NCBI RefSeq assembly: GCF_040869045.1 | Contig: NC_090320.1 | Coordinates: 248,744,978-248,808,977, forward strand | DNA from: Eurosta solidaginis | Lineage: Eukaryota; Arthropoda; Insecta; Diptera; Tephritidae | Direction of reading: 5' to 3' | DNA: 64,000 nucleotides | In this document: positions 34,780 through 46,617 of the stretch, piece after piece | How positions within the stretch are numbered: the first letter of the stretch is position 1 | Layout of the letters: the number at the start of each line of letters is the position of its first letter | Notes under the pieces: generated by a model | The model's database searches: none | The model's input: the letters and a program-made list of their open reading frames with translations, nothing else | What the model was told of the DNA's origin: nothing | Program-made: the position numbers and the translations under genes

Positions 34780-36034
34780 CAAGTAAGGCAGGTTAAGTTC
34801 GGGTGTACCCGAACATTACATACTCAGTTGAGAGCTATGGTGACAAAACAAGGGAAAATCACAATGTAGGAAAGTGAACCTAGGGTAAACCTGGAATGTG
34901 TTTGTGTGACATGGGTTTCAAATGGAAGTTATTAAAGAGTATTTTAAAATTTAGGGGTGATTCTAGAATGTGTTTGTACGATATGGGTATCAAATGAAAG
35001 GTGTTAATGAGTATTTTAAAAGGGAGTAATCCTTAGTTCCATAGATGGACGCCGTTTCGAGATATCGCCATAAAGGTGGACCAGGGGTGACCCTAGAATT
35101 TGTTGTTCAATATGGGCATCAAACGAATGGTGTTAATGAGTATTTTAAAAGGGAGTGGGCCTTAGTTCTATAGGTGGATGCCGTTTCGAAATATCGCCAT
35201 AAAGGTGGACCAGGGGTGACTGTAGAATGTGTTTGTACGATATGGGTATCAAATGAAAGGTGTTAATGAGTATTTTAAAAGGGAGTAATCCTTAGTTCCA
35301 TAGGTGGACGCCGTTTCGAGATATCGCCATAAAGGTGGACCAGGGGGACCCGAGAATTTGTTTGTACAATATGGGTATCAAAAGAAAGGTGTTAATGAGT
35401 ATTTTAAAAGGGAGTGGGCCTGAGTTCTATAGGTGTACGCCTTTTCGAAGTATCGCAATAAAGGTGGACCAGGGGTGACTCTAGACTTTGTAGCGTACAT
35501 ATAGTAATAGCAGTAACGTTCCTGCCAAAGTTCATCATGATATCTGCAACGACTGCCAAATTAAAGCTTGTAAAACTTCTAAATTACCTTCTTTTAAAAG
35601 TGGGCGGTGCCACGCCCATTGTCCAAAATTTTACTAATTTTCTATTCTTCATCATAAGTTCAACTCATCTAACAAGTTTCGTCGCTTTATCTGTCTTTCG
35701 TAATGAATTATCGCACTTTTCCGTTTTTCGAAATTTTCGGTATCGAAAAAGTGGGCGTGGTTATAGTCCGATATCGTTCATTTTAAATAGCGATCTGAGA
35801 TGAGTGGTCAGGAATCTACATACCAAATTTCATCAAGATACCTCAAAATTTACTCAAGTTATCGTGTTAACGGACGGACGGACGGACGGACATGGCTCAA
35901 TCAAATTTTTTTTCGATCCTGATTACTTTGATATATGGAAGTCTATATCTATCTCGATTCCTTTATATATGTACAACCAACCGTTATCCAATCAAACTTA
36001 ATATACTCTGTGAGCTCTGCTCAACTGAGTATAA
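34780..36034 (-). mobile_element. Helentron-like element, inverted and internally deleted
   Basis: Begins AACAAGTAAGGCAGG with the GTTCGGGTGTACCCGAAC hairpin, has about four 130-bp units (34960-35497), then jumps directly to the core (GCGTACATATAGTAATAG, 35503) and ends with GAGCTCTGCTCAACTGAGTATA. About 700 bp of the usual middle is missing. Confidence 0.85.
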
Positions 36035-37249
36035 TGAAAGCCAATTTTACTCATGCCTGCGCTTTTTACTTTTAGAATCACAGCACCGACAATGAAAAAA
36101 CGTTATCAGTTAGTTAATTGAATTAAATTGGTTCGCATATTGCTACCGCAATAGGCCAATTTAGTAACCAAAAAATAAAAAATAAAAACTCACAATTGTT
36201 TTGAAAATGTCTACATGTGTATGAAAGCTCTGAGGGAATGAGTTTAAGCAATGGGGTTCTTTAGAAAACATTGTACTTACATATTTGCAACTTGAGGTTA
36301 GAGAACTTATATAGATATTGTAATTTATTGTTGTAAAATTTATTTGCTTTCAATCGCTTTTCGTCACGAAGCTGTCAGCAAATACAAACATGTAAATAAA
36401 TAACGCTGAAGCGCCAAAATAGCTTTAACGAGTTGTGAGGTAAGTTAATTTGCAAAGGAGTCGGCATGTAATGGTACAAAAAAAAAATATAACAAAAATA
36501 AAAGTGCACATTATAACGACAGTCAATCAGTACCAGTAGCAACAAGAATTGTAAAATTGACAATTGAAAACGTTAACGACTAAAGCAGTCCGTATTTTCA
36601 GGTTTGGTAGTAGATGACCCTGTAGGAAAAATCTGGCTATCTCTCATAATCGAAGTTATCAATGTGAACTCAACGCAGAGTTATCTTCTTAAATATCAAA
36701 TATTTCATCTAATGAGGTGTGGCAAAATCGGAGAACAATTTTCAAGAAATGGTGATGTTTTCAAAATGGAAACAACATATAAACATGCCTAAACAATCTA
36801 AATTCGTGCTAAAAGCGAAATCCGTACCTACAGCGCAATACAATATTCGAGTCGATACATTCCATATTTGAAACTAAGGAATTTTTAATGTCAGCAGTCG
36901 CACTAGTTGAGGTTTTTACTCTAAAAATTGCAACAAATATATTACACATTGCAGAACAAAAGCGCAATCCGGCTAGCTTGAATGGACTTAATCAAATTTT
37001 GATTCAAAATAGCAGCCAGATGAATTTACAGTAGGACTTGGTCGACTTTAAAAAAAAAAATATATATATATATATATTATACAATGTTCCTTGAGGACCT
37101 CACATAGGCATAGAATATACACTCAGAAAAAACACAACTTCAATTGTAATTTTTGAACTTCAATTGTTATTTTCTGAATACTTAATTTAATATTTCACAA
37201 AAACTACATGTACGATTTGACTTACCGAATATGAGCAATCGACTGTAAA
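36035..37249. other. Long spacer without recognised gene
   Basis: AT-rich, with an (AT)n run near 37060-37080. Frames of about 60 residues show no motif. Confidence 0.45.
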
Positions 37250-37580
37250 TTTGACCCCCACGCGGGTTAGGGGGACTAGAATATACCCACGGTAGGTATG
37301 CCTGTCGTAAGAGAGGCGACTAATTACCAAATTGATTCAACGGGTTGTGTAGCGCAACCCTCTCAACGGGTTGCCAGCGTAATATATAGCTTCTGCAACC
37401 CAATTGTCATCCTCACCTACCCGCGGCGAATCCTATTTCATTAACAGACGAGGCTCTGGCGACCCCTAGTTCCTCGTTTCCGAACTGGGGCGTGGGGAGG
37501 GCGGGATGGCTTAGAAGGCCTAATATGTTCACATAAATCGTCCGGCAAAAAAACCGACAAAGGACCATCAACATCGTGGT
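37250..37580 (+). mobile_element. Stem-loop/(CAA)n retroelement, tail missing
   Basis: GGTAGGTATGCCTGTCGTAAG, the duplicated GGGTTG-AGCGCAACCC hairpin and GAGGCTCTGGCGACCCC match 51183-51604. The 3' end is replaced at 37575 by a SINE A-box-like GTGGTAGCGTGCTCCG. Confidence 0.75.
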
Positions 37581-38322
37581 AGCGTGCTCCGTCTCCGTTG
37601 TAAGACAGAATAGACATGAACATTTCTAGAGAATCAAACCTTTTGGTTTTTGTACTTTATTTTATTTGTTTGAATTATCAAGATATAGCACGGCAAATTT
37701 TCTTGAGGGGTATTTTAAATTTATGCAAGCCTTCAGTCACTACCTCTCACTAAACTTGTATGCTTTGAATGTATGTGTAAACACTTTCAAAAAGCTTTGC
37801 ATTTTGTGGGAGTTGGAGCAGAGTTTGTGTGGGTGGGTGATTGTGGTCGTGTTGTTGTCGCACTTTGGTGACAAATTGCACTTAATGACATTAAATTGAA
37901 AATGATTGTAAAATTACTGTACGAAAATGAAATAAAATTAACAAAAAAAAACCAAAACGGGAATAAATCAACATCAATAGACAATCACTACGTCGTACAG
38001 TGAACAAAAAGTAACAATTTTTGTTAGCGATTTGTCGCCTAAATTAAAATTAATGACAATCACTGGTGCGTCAGTATAAAACAAAAAACACCGGACTTTT
38101 TTTTAAGAACCTAACAGACGTGACAGCACTGAATAAAAATAAGGTGTTTTGCGTGCCTAGGCTTTGTCCATGCCTGTAGGACTGGCGGACTTCGATAAAA
38201 TTTTAAAGACCATCTAACTGTATCGTATATTCATAGATCATTGCATATAATTGTTCATTTTTGGTAACTTTATTTTCAGTAATTAATAAATATATACATA
38301 TTTTTTTATTTCTTACACCTTT
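37581..38322. other. Spacer
   Basis: AT-rich; overlapping short frames on both strands (37666-37899, 37787-37984) without motifs. Confidence 0.4.
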
Positions 38323-39973
38323 TTATACTCAGTTGAGCAGAGCTCACAGAGTATATTAACTTTGATTTGATAACGGTTGGTTGTACAGGTATAAAGGAAT
38401 CGAGATAGATATAGACTTCCATATATCAAAATCTTCAGTATTGAAAAAAAAATTTGATTGAGCCATGTCCGTCCGTCCGTCCGTCCGTCTACCCGTTGAC
38501 ACGATAACTTGAGTAAATTTTAAGGTATCTTGATGAAATTTGGTATGTAGGTTCCTGAGTACTCATCTCAGATCGCTATTTAAAATGAACGATATCGGAC
38601 TATAACCACGTCCACTTTTTCGATATCGAAAATTTCGAAAGACATAAAAAGTGCGATAATTCATTACCAAAGACTGATAAAGCGATGAACTTGGTCGGTA
38701 AGTTGAACTTATGACGCAGAATAGAAAATTTGTAAAATTTTGGACAATGGGCGTGGCACCGCCCACTTTTAAAAGAAGGTAATTTAAAGGTTTTGCAAGC
38801 TGTAATTTGGCAGTCGTTGAAGATATCATGATGAAATTTAGCAGGAACGTTACTCCTATTACTATATGTATGCTTAATAAAAATTAGCAAAATCGGAGAA
38901 CGACCACGCCCACTTTTGAAAAAAAAAATGTTTAACTCAAATTTTAACAAAAAATTTAATATCTATACAGTATATAAGTATATTATGTCAACATTCAACT
39001 CCAATAATGATATAGTGCAACAAAATACAAAAATAAAAGAAAATTTCAAAATGGGCGTGGCTCCGCCCTTTTTCATTTAATTTGTCTAGGATACTTTTAG
39101 TGCCATAAGTCGAACAAAAATTTACCAATCCTCGTGAAATTTGGTAGGGCTTAGATTCTAGGACGGCAACTTATTTCTGTGAAAAAGGGCGAAATCGGTT
39201 GAAGCCACGCCCAGTTTTTATACACAGTCGACCGTCTGTCCTTCCGCTCGGCCGTTAACACGATAACTTGAGCAAAAATCGATATATCTTTGCTAAACTC
39301 AGTTCACGTACTTATCTGAACTCACTTTGTATTGGTATAAAAAATGACCGAAATCCGACTATGACCAAGCCCACTTCTTCGATATCGAAAATTACGAAAA
39401 ATGAAAAAAAAAATGCCATAATTCTATACCAAATACGAAAAAAGGGATGAAACATGGTAATTGGATTGGTTAATTGACGCAAAATATAACTTTAGAAAAA
39501 AAACTTTGTAAAATGGGTGTGACACCTACCATATTAAGTAGAAGAAAATGAAAAAGTTCTGGAGGGCGAAATAAAAAACCCTTGAAATTTTGGCAGGAAT
39601 ACTGTTCGTGGGATTACATATATAAATAAATTAGCGGTATCCAACAGATGATGTTCTGGGTCACCCTGGTCCACATTTTAGTCCATATCTGGAAAACGCC
39701 TTCACGCCATATCGTAGAAACAAATTCTAGAGTCAGCTCTGGTCCACCTTTATGGCGACATCCCTAAATCGCGTCCACCCATAGAACTATGGCCTACTCC
39801 CTCATAAAATACTCTTTAATACCTTTCATTTAATACACATGTCATACAAACACATTCCAGGGTTACCCTAGGTTCATTTTCCTACAGGGTGATTTTCCCT
39901 TATTTTGTCACCATAGCTCTCAACTGAGTATGTGATGTTCGGTTACACCCGAACTTAACCTTCCTTACTTGTT
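38323..39973 (+). mobile_element. Helentron-like element, complete copy
   Basis: About 1.65 kb from TTTTATACTCAGTTGAGCAG to CTTACTTGTT. Shows CCGTCCGTCCGTCC near 38470, five or six CACGCCC/GGGCGTGG boxes, TTTTCGATATCGAAAA palindromes, about two internal 130-bp-type units (39655-39870) and the right hairpin. T-rich sequence stands on both sides and no duplication is seen, consistent with insertion between two T. Confidence 0.85.
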
Positions 39974-40059
39974 TTACTTTAATTTGTCGCCACATCAATA
40001 AAAAGGACAGCTCCCCTTACTTAAACAAGTACGGGGCGGAATGTGCCCAAAAACAATCC

Positions 40060-40960
40060 TGGAATTATTTCGAAATTATTAAAAAAAAACAATTCCAAAG
40101 TGACATTGTTCCAAATTGGTTCTGAAATAGTCATGAAATGGTTTAAAATGTAATCCCGAAGTGTTCCCGAGAGAATGCTCAAAATGTCCCAAAAATGTCA
40201 CGAGATAGTTTGTAATGATTATGAAAGTTTTTCGAAATGATACCTATGTTAATCCCAAAGTGATCCCGAAATAGTCCCGAAATTATTCTGAAGCTTTCCT
40301 GCAACGATACCTAAAATAGCCCCGAAGGGATCCTGAAATTGTTATGAATAAATTCCAAAATAGTATCGAAATGATTCTGAAGTTTTCCCGAAATGATACC
40401 TAAAATTATCTCAAAGTGATCCTGAAATTGTTCCGAATTGGTGCATAAATAGTCTCAAAATAATACTTTAGTGATCATGTAACTCTCCCGCAACAGTTTC
40501 AAAATAATCTTGAAATGATCCTGAGTTATCCCTAAATGATACCTAAAATAATCCGAAACTGATTCCGAAATTGTTTCAAATCGGTTCCGATATAGTCTCG
40601 AAGGGATGCTGAAGTGTTCCCGAAACGATACCTAGAATAATCCTAAAGTGATCTTGAAATTGTTCCGAAATAGTCTAGAAATTATTCTGAAGTTTTCTCA
40701 AAACGATACCTAAAATATTACCAATGTGATCCTGAAATTGTTCCGAATCGGTTGAAATTGTTCGGAACGGTTTCCAAATATGTAGTTTTGAAAAGATCCT
40801 GAGTTGTCCCTTAATGATACCTAAAATTATAGGGAAGCTATTCCGAAATAGTTCCGAATTGGTTCCGATATAATTTTGAAAGGATAATGAAGTCATCCTG
40901 AAATGTGCACAAAGGAGTGCCGACGTAGTCACAAAATGGTTCAAAAATATACGATACATT
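40060..40960. repeat. Degenerate cgaaa-type minisatellite, third block
   Basis: CCGAAATGATACC, GTCCCGAAATTATTCTGAAG and TGATCCTGAAATTGTTCCG words recur with period near 15-18 bp and longer blocks repeat at about 85-90 bp (for example ATTCTGAAG at 40285 and 40372). Confidence 0.75.
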
Positions 40961-41326
40961 TCCAAACCCTTTACATTTTTTTCGAAGTCTTTCATTCTTT
41001 TACGCATGAGCAAAGGTGGCACTTATCATATTACTTGATATGCATGCGCACCTCCCGTCCCCACCCTGCCCCTTAACACGAGAACTTTACGTGTCCACTT
41101 TTAATGGATTAATGAGTCCCAGTTTTATTGCAAAAATCGATCTGGACTTGTTCTAAGTGAAACAATTATAAGTCCCGTTTTTACCCCCCTTTCTATTTTC
41201 TATCATACTCAAACAATGCCTAGGCTTTTCAAGGTGTGCGCGCCGTGTCACGGAATGAGTGTGCGATTTTTCCCCTTATGTTAATATATTAAATTATTAT
41301 ATTTTATTATGACAGAAAACTGAAAA
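40961..41326. other. Spacer
   Basis: No feature recognised. Confidence 0.4.
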
Positions 41327-43022
41327 AACAAGTAAGGAAGGTTAAGTTCGGGTGTACCCGAACATTACATACTCAGTTGAGAGCTATGGTGACAACATAA
41401 GGGAAAATAACCATGTAGGAAAATGAACCGAGGGAAACCCTGGAATGTGTTTGTATGACATGTGTACCAAATGAAAGGCATTAAATAGTATTTTATGAGG
41501 GAGTGGGCCATAGTTCTATAGGTGGACGCCATTTAGTGATATCGCAATAAAGGTGGATCAGGGTTGACTCTAGAATTTGTTTGTACGATATTGGTATCAA
41601 ATTAAAGGTATTAATGAGAGCTTTAAAAGGGAGTGGTGGTAGTTGTATGTGTGAAGGCGTTTTCCAGATATCGACCAAAATGTGGACCAGGGTGACCCAG
41701 AACATCATCTTTTGGATACCGCTAATTTACTTATATATGTAATACCTGCCAAGATTTCAAGGGTTCTTTATTTCGCCTTGCAGAACTTTTTCATTTTCTT
41801 CTACTTAATTTGGTAGGTGTCACAACCATTTTACAAAGTTTTTTCTAGAGTTATATTACGCGTCAATAAACCAATCCAATTACCATGTTTCATCCCTCTT
41901 TTCGTATTTGGTATAGAATTATGGAATTTGTTTCATTTTTCGTAATTTTCGATATCGAAAAAGTGGCCGTGGTCATTAGTCGGATTTCGTTCATCTTTTA
42001 TACCAAGATAAAATGAGTTCAGATAAGTACGTGAACTAAGTTCAGTAAAGGTATGTTGATTTTTGCTCAAGTTATCATGTTAACGGCCATGCCGAAGGAC
42101 AGACGGACGACTGTGTATAAAAACTGGGCGTGGCTTCAACCGATTTCGCCCATTTTCACAGAAAACAGTTAACGTCATAATATCTATGCCCCTACCAAAT
42201 TTCAAAAGGATTGGTAAATTTTTTTTGTTCGACTTATGGCATTAAAAGTATCCTAGACAAATTAAATGAAAAAGGGCGGAGCCACGCCCATTTTGAAATT
42301 TTCTTTTATTTTTGTATTTTGTTGCACCATATCATTACTGGAGTTGAATGTTGACATAATTTACTTATATACTGTAAAGATATTAAATTTTTTGTTAAAA
42401 TTTTACTTTAAAAAAAAATTTTTTTTTAAAAGTGGGCGTGGTCCTTCTCCGATTTTGCTAATTTTTATTAAGCGTACATATAGTAATAGGAGTAACGTTC
42501 CTGCCAAATTTCATCATGATATCTTCAACGACTGCCAAATTACAGCTTGCAAAATTTTAAATTACCTTCTTTTAAAAGTGGGCGGTGCCACGCCAATTCT
42601 CCAAAATTTTACTCGTTTTCTATTCTGTGTCATAAGGTCAACCCATCTACCATCGTTTTAGCTCTCTTTGGTAATGAATTATCGCACTTTATCGGTTTTT
42701 TCGAAATTTTCGATATCGAAAAAGTGGGCGTGGTTATGGTCCGATTTCGTTCATTTTAAATAGCGATCTGAGATGAGTGCTCGGGAACCTACATACCAAA
42801 CTTCATCAATTTACCTCAAAATTTACTGAAGTTATCGTGTTAACGGACGGACGGACGGACCGACCGACGGACGGACATGGCTCAATCAAATTTTTTTTTC
42901 GATCCTGATTATTTTGATATATGGAAGTCTATATCTATCTCGATTCCTTTATACCTGTACAACCAACCGTTATCCAATCAAACTTAATATACTCTGTGAG
43001 CTCTGCTCAACTGAGTATAAAA
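41327..43022 (-). mobile_element. Helentron-like element, complete inverted copy
   Basis: The 18-bp hairpin GTTCGGGTGTACCCGAAC (41346-41363) is followed by ACTCAGTTGAGAGCT (41371-41385). The far end carries the inverted partner, AGCTCTGCTCAACTGAGT (about 42999-43016). This pair is a subterminal inverted repeat, a Helentron/DINE trait. Two internal minisatellite units lie at 41420-41700. Confidence 0.9.
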
Positions 43023-43259
43023 ACTAACAAACCTGACATTATAGTTATTTCCATCCTGCCGAAGGTTGCATCAGATGCTTTGTATTTTTAAATTCGAAAT
43101 TTTACCCTTCCCAAGCTGATATCGAGTTCGCAGGCCAATGATAAGACTATGACTGCGTATAATTTTGCCTAGATATGAGTAGGCGACAACCTAGCTAAGC
43201 GCGAGAAGGGCGCTTAGATTATATGGGGAAGAATTCTCTGTGTTCTTAAATTGAGAAAT

Positions 43260-43925
43260 TGGGCAAAATATCCCGAAATCGGAGGCCAACGTGAAATGGC
43301 TGATTGTGCCTTATCAGTGCGGCTTCAGACCTACCTTCAAGAATTGACACACATCCCCGGTTCGTCGATTTTAAAATCACCTTCGGCAGAACGAAAAACA
43401 GCTGCCTATATGCCGCTATGTCTGAATTTCGTTTCCCCGCAAAACTTATAAGGTTGTACGAAATGACTTTGAGCAACACCAGGGGCTCAGTCAGAATCGG
43501 GAAGGACCTCTCTGAGGCATTCGAAATTGGCCGAGGTTTCAGACAGGGTGATCCCCTGTCATGCCATTTCTTTATCTCGATGCTAGAGAAAATTAAATAA
43601 GCTGCAGAACTTAACAGCTATGGAACAATATTTTATAAGAAGGTGTAATTACTTTCGTATGCTGAAAAAAAGGCTAGTTTGATGGTGAATGAGGACAAAA
43701 TGAAGTAACTGCTGTCATCAAGCAAAGAGTCAGCACTTTTGCGATTTGGCAACCACGTCACTGTTGTCGAAATAATAAAGGACTTCGTTTATTTGGGAAA
43801 CAGCATTGACACAAACAACAACGTTAGTCTACAAATTCAGCGAAGAATCACTCTTGCGAACAAGTGCTACTTTGAACTGATTGGGCAATTGAAAAGTAAA
43901 GTCCTCTCTTGGCCGTAAACGTTTT
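43260..43925 (+). pseudogene. RTE-clade LINE, reverse transcriptase fragment
   Basis: Frame 43304-43600 encodes VDFKITFGRTKNSCLYAAM, FPAKLIRLYEMTLSNTRGS and GFRQGDPLSCHFF, the palm core before the catalytic YADD. The first palm aspartate (VDFK) is kept. Downstream pieces (QLLSYA-, KDFVYLGNSID near 43775, INTNNNVSLQIQRRITLANKCYF near 43805-43870) continue in shifted frames. Same family as 5890 and 52257, truncated at both ends. Confidence 0.8.
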
Positions 43926-43971
43926 AACGGTTAAGTGTCACCTGAACTTGGATTACTTTTAACTCATTATA

Positions 43972-44984
43972 TATATATGGGGTATTCCTTCCCATTTCGA
44001 CAAATTTTGAATCCGACCCCATTAGAATTGGCTGAAAGTTTTTCTTCTTTTTCTAGCTTACGAAAGACGATTTTCAGAATTTTTTCAAATTTTTTCATCC
44101 GACTCAAAAAAAGTTATGAATTTAAAAAAAAACACCGTTTTTGTTTTCAAAATGCTATAACTTTTTCAAAAATAGACCGTTTGGAAATTTTCAATTTTTC
44201 GAGATTTTTCGAGTTTCGCCATTTTTTTCCCGGAGTGGGCCGATTTTTTTTTTTCATTTAATTGAAAAAAAAAAACTTTAAAAATTTTTTTGTATTTTTT
44301 CCGAAAAGTACATTTAAAAACAAATTTTATAAAAAAAAAAAGATCCCAAACGGTAAATTTTTGAAAAAGTTATAGCACTTTGAAAAAAAAACACGGTTTT
44401 TTTTTTTAATTCATAACTTATTTTGAGTTGGACACTGTTTCTGTTTTCAAAATGCTATAACTTTTTCAAAAATTGACCGTTTGGGATCTTTTTTTTTTTT
44501 TAAATTTGTTTTTAAATGTACTTTTCGGAAAAAATACAAAAAAAATTTTAAAGTTTTTTTTTTTTCAATTAAATACAAAAAAAAATTGGCCCACTCCGGG
44601 ATTAGTGGGGATGATTGGAGAATTGATTAAAGTTTTTTATGAGAAAAAAAAAAAAAATGGCGAAATTCGAAAAATCTCTAAAAACTGAAAAATTAAAAAA
44701 AAAAACTTTAAAATTTTTTTTGTATTTTTTCCGAAAAGTACATTTAAAAACAAATTAAAAAAAAAAGATCCCAAACGGTCAATTTTTGAAAAAGTTATAG
44801 CATTTTGAAAACAAAAACGGTGTTTTTTTTTTTAAATTCATAACTTTTTTTGAGTTGGATGAAAAAATTTGAAAAAATTCTGAAAAACGTCTTTCGTAAG
44901 CTAGCAAAAGAAGAAAAACTTTCAGCCAATTCTGAAGGGGTCGGGTTCAAAATTGGTCGAAATGGGATGGAATACCCCATATAC
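43972..44984. repeat. 1-kb palindromic foldback element
   Basis: ATGGGGTATTCC on the left (43977) pairs with GGAATACCCCAT on the right (to 44981). The arms continue through GACCCCATTAGAATTGGCTGAAAG and its complement. Inside lie further inverted copies of AACTTTTTCAAAAATTGACCG and CCGAAAAGTACATTT. Open frames (43935-44261, 44473-44688, 44795-44989) are translations of these arms. Confidence 0.85.
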
Positions 44985-46134
44985 ATCACGAAGACTTCTG
45001 AAATTTAAACGAATATGTTTCAAATCAGTAAAACTATAATTACCAACGAAATCGGATGATTTGGTTCTTTGCAAAATTAGCCTAAGCGGCAAAGATCTAC
45101 TTATGAGAATATATCTCTTAAAACCACAAAATCTGTCAAATTGTGACATTTAGCATTGTTGACGTTGACACTTTGTCACAAACAAACATGAAGTGCAACA
45201 TAAATGCCATTCAGTAGCAGTAACGTATTTGTTATAATTGTGACATTATTTACGTGTAGATACATTGATGATCGTGTTACGAGATGTGATATATGTAAAT
45301 ATGAGTGAATGTAAATACGTGCAGCTGCTGAGCGCACAAATAATTTAAAATCACACGACACGGCTGCCACTTAAGTTGATCACCGATCAGTGGAGTGAAA
45401 AAATAAAAATAAATCTTTGCCTAAGCAACTTTTGTGTTGCTCCTGCTGTCGTTGCGCCATACTTATTTCACTAAGCAGGCATATTAAGTGAATGAATTGT
45501 TGTTGCACCAGCAAATTCAATGACACTGCCATCTCACTTCGACTTTGGTTTGACTGATGAGGATGTTTTTAGTTTTAGTGCTGATCGGTTGATTTTTTTG
45601 CTTGCCCAACCCTTCCGGATGCACAACTCTTCTCACTTCTTTTGCGGAGTTGCTATCAAATAGTTTTGTCATATCTTTATTGGTCTGATGCAGTGAAGGC
45701 GTCAGAAAGAATTTTTAGTGGTGTTGAAAACTTCATCTATTTAGGGAAATTATTTATATGTTAATATTGGTGCGATTTGGATTTCTTTGCAATTTTTCAT
45801 ATAATCACCTGCACATTTTGGGTACCTCACGTTGTGGCACTTAAGCCTGGGAACATCGAAGGCGGATGTTAATCAGACAAAGGGATTATTTACGGCTTAA
45901 GTTTCAAAATGTTTTGGACCTCATTTTGAGTAACTGAGCCACTTTTTTGAGATTTTTCTGAGTGACTTCCGGACTATTACGATTTCATTTTTGGGGCGAC
46001 TTCCAAATTTTTTTGACACAATTTCGAAAATATTTTCGGAAGCTTTACAGAATTACATATGAACGGCCGGCAATAAAAAATTAATTGATTTTAAAGTGAA
46101 TAACAGAGTAATTTATAAACATATCCACAAAAAG
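44985..46134. other. Spacer
   Basis: No gene, RNA or classified repeat recognised. Confidence 0.4.
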
Positions 46135-46138
46135 ATAT

Positions 46139-46613
46139 TGTAACGAATTTTTTGAAATTCCGCTTATTTCAAACTTCTGCTAACGTTCGAATTGCTAAAC
46201 TGTTGAATAAATCACTCCAATATTCAGTATTGCAAATTGGTCTTTATTTAGATTACTTTGGAAGTAGTACTTCACAATTATACTTCACAACCAACAGCGT
46301 GTTTAAATCAAAACTGAGTAGTCATTCCTCAGCTTGCGCTGCTTCTATACTCCTTGTTGCCTCGTCCGCATATTTCTACTAAGGTCTTGACGTTTCGACT
46401 TCTAAAACAGTTGCATCTTCTGCTTGGTAATTGAGCTACATGCGTGTGTATGTGTGAGTAACAACTTCGGCTGATGACTACTTGTGCGTGTGTGAGATAG
46501 ATCTTCACTTCGAGCTGCTGGTTATGTTTGTGCATGTATATAAGTTTGGCTGCTTACTATATTTGTTGGTGAGATTATTTACTAACAGCATAGTGATGCT
46601 AATATTCGTCAAA
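46139..46613 (-). mobile_element. Solo LTR, reverse
   Basis: Between ATAT (46135-46138 and 46614-46617). Starts TGTAACGAAT; contains GTTGAATAAATCACTCC, CTTCACAATTATACTTC and a reversed TATA-like GCTTCTATACTCC near 46340. Ends GTCAAA where the consensus has GTCACA. Confidence 0.85.
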
Positions 46614-46617
46614 ATAT

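Noticed and set aside
42266..42661. Similar hydrophobic frames at 119-388, 42266-42661 and 54638-54913, suggesting a conserved small protein
   Set aside because: They are the same transposon DNA. The copy at 38600-38950 shifts frame, and length varies, so repetition of DNA explains the similarity.
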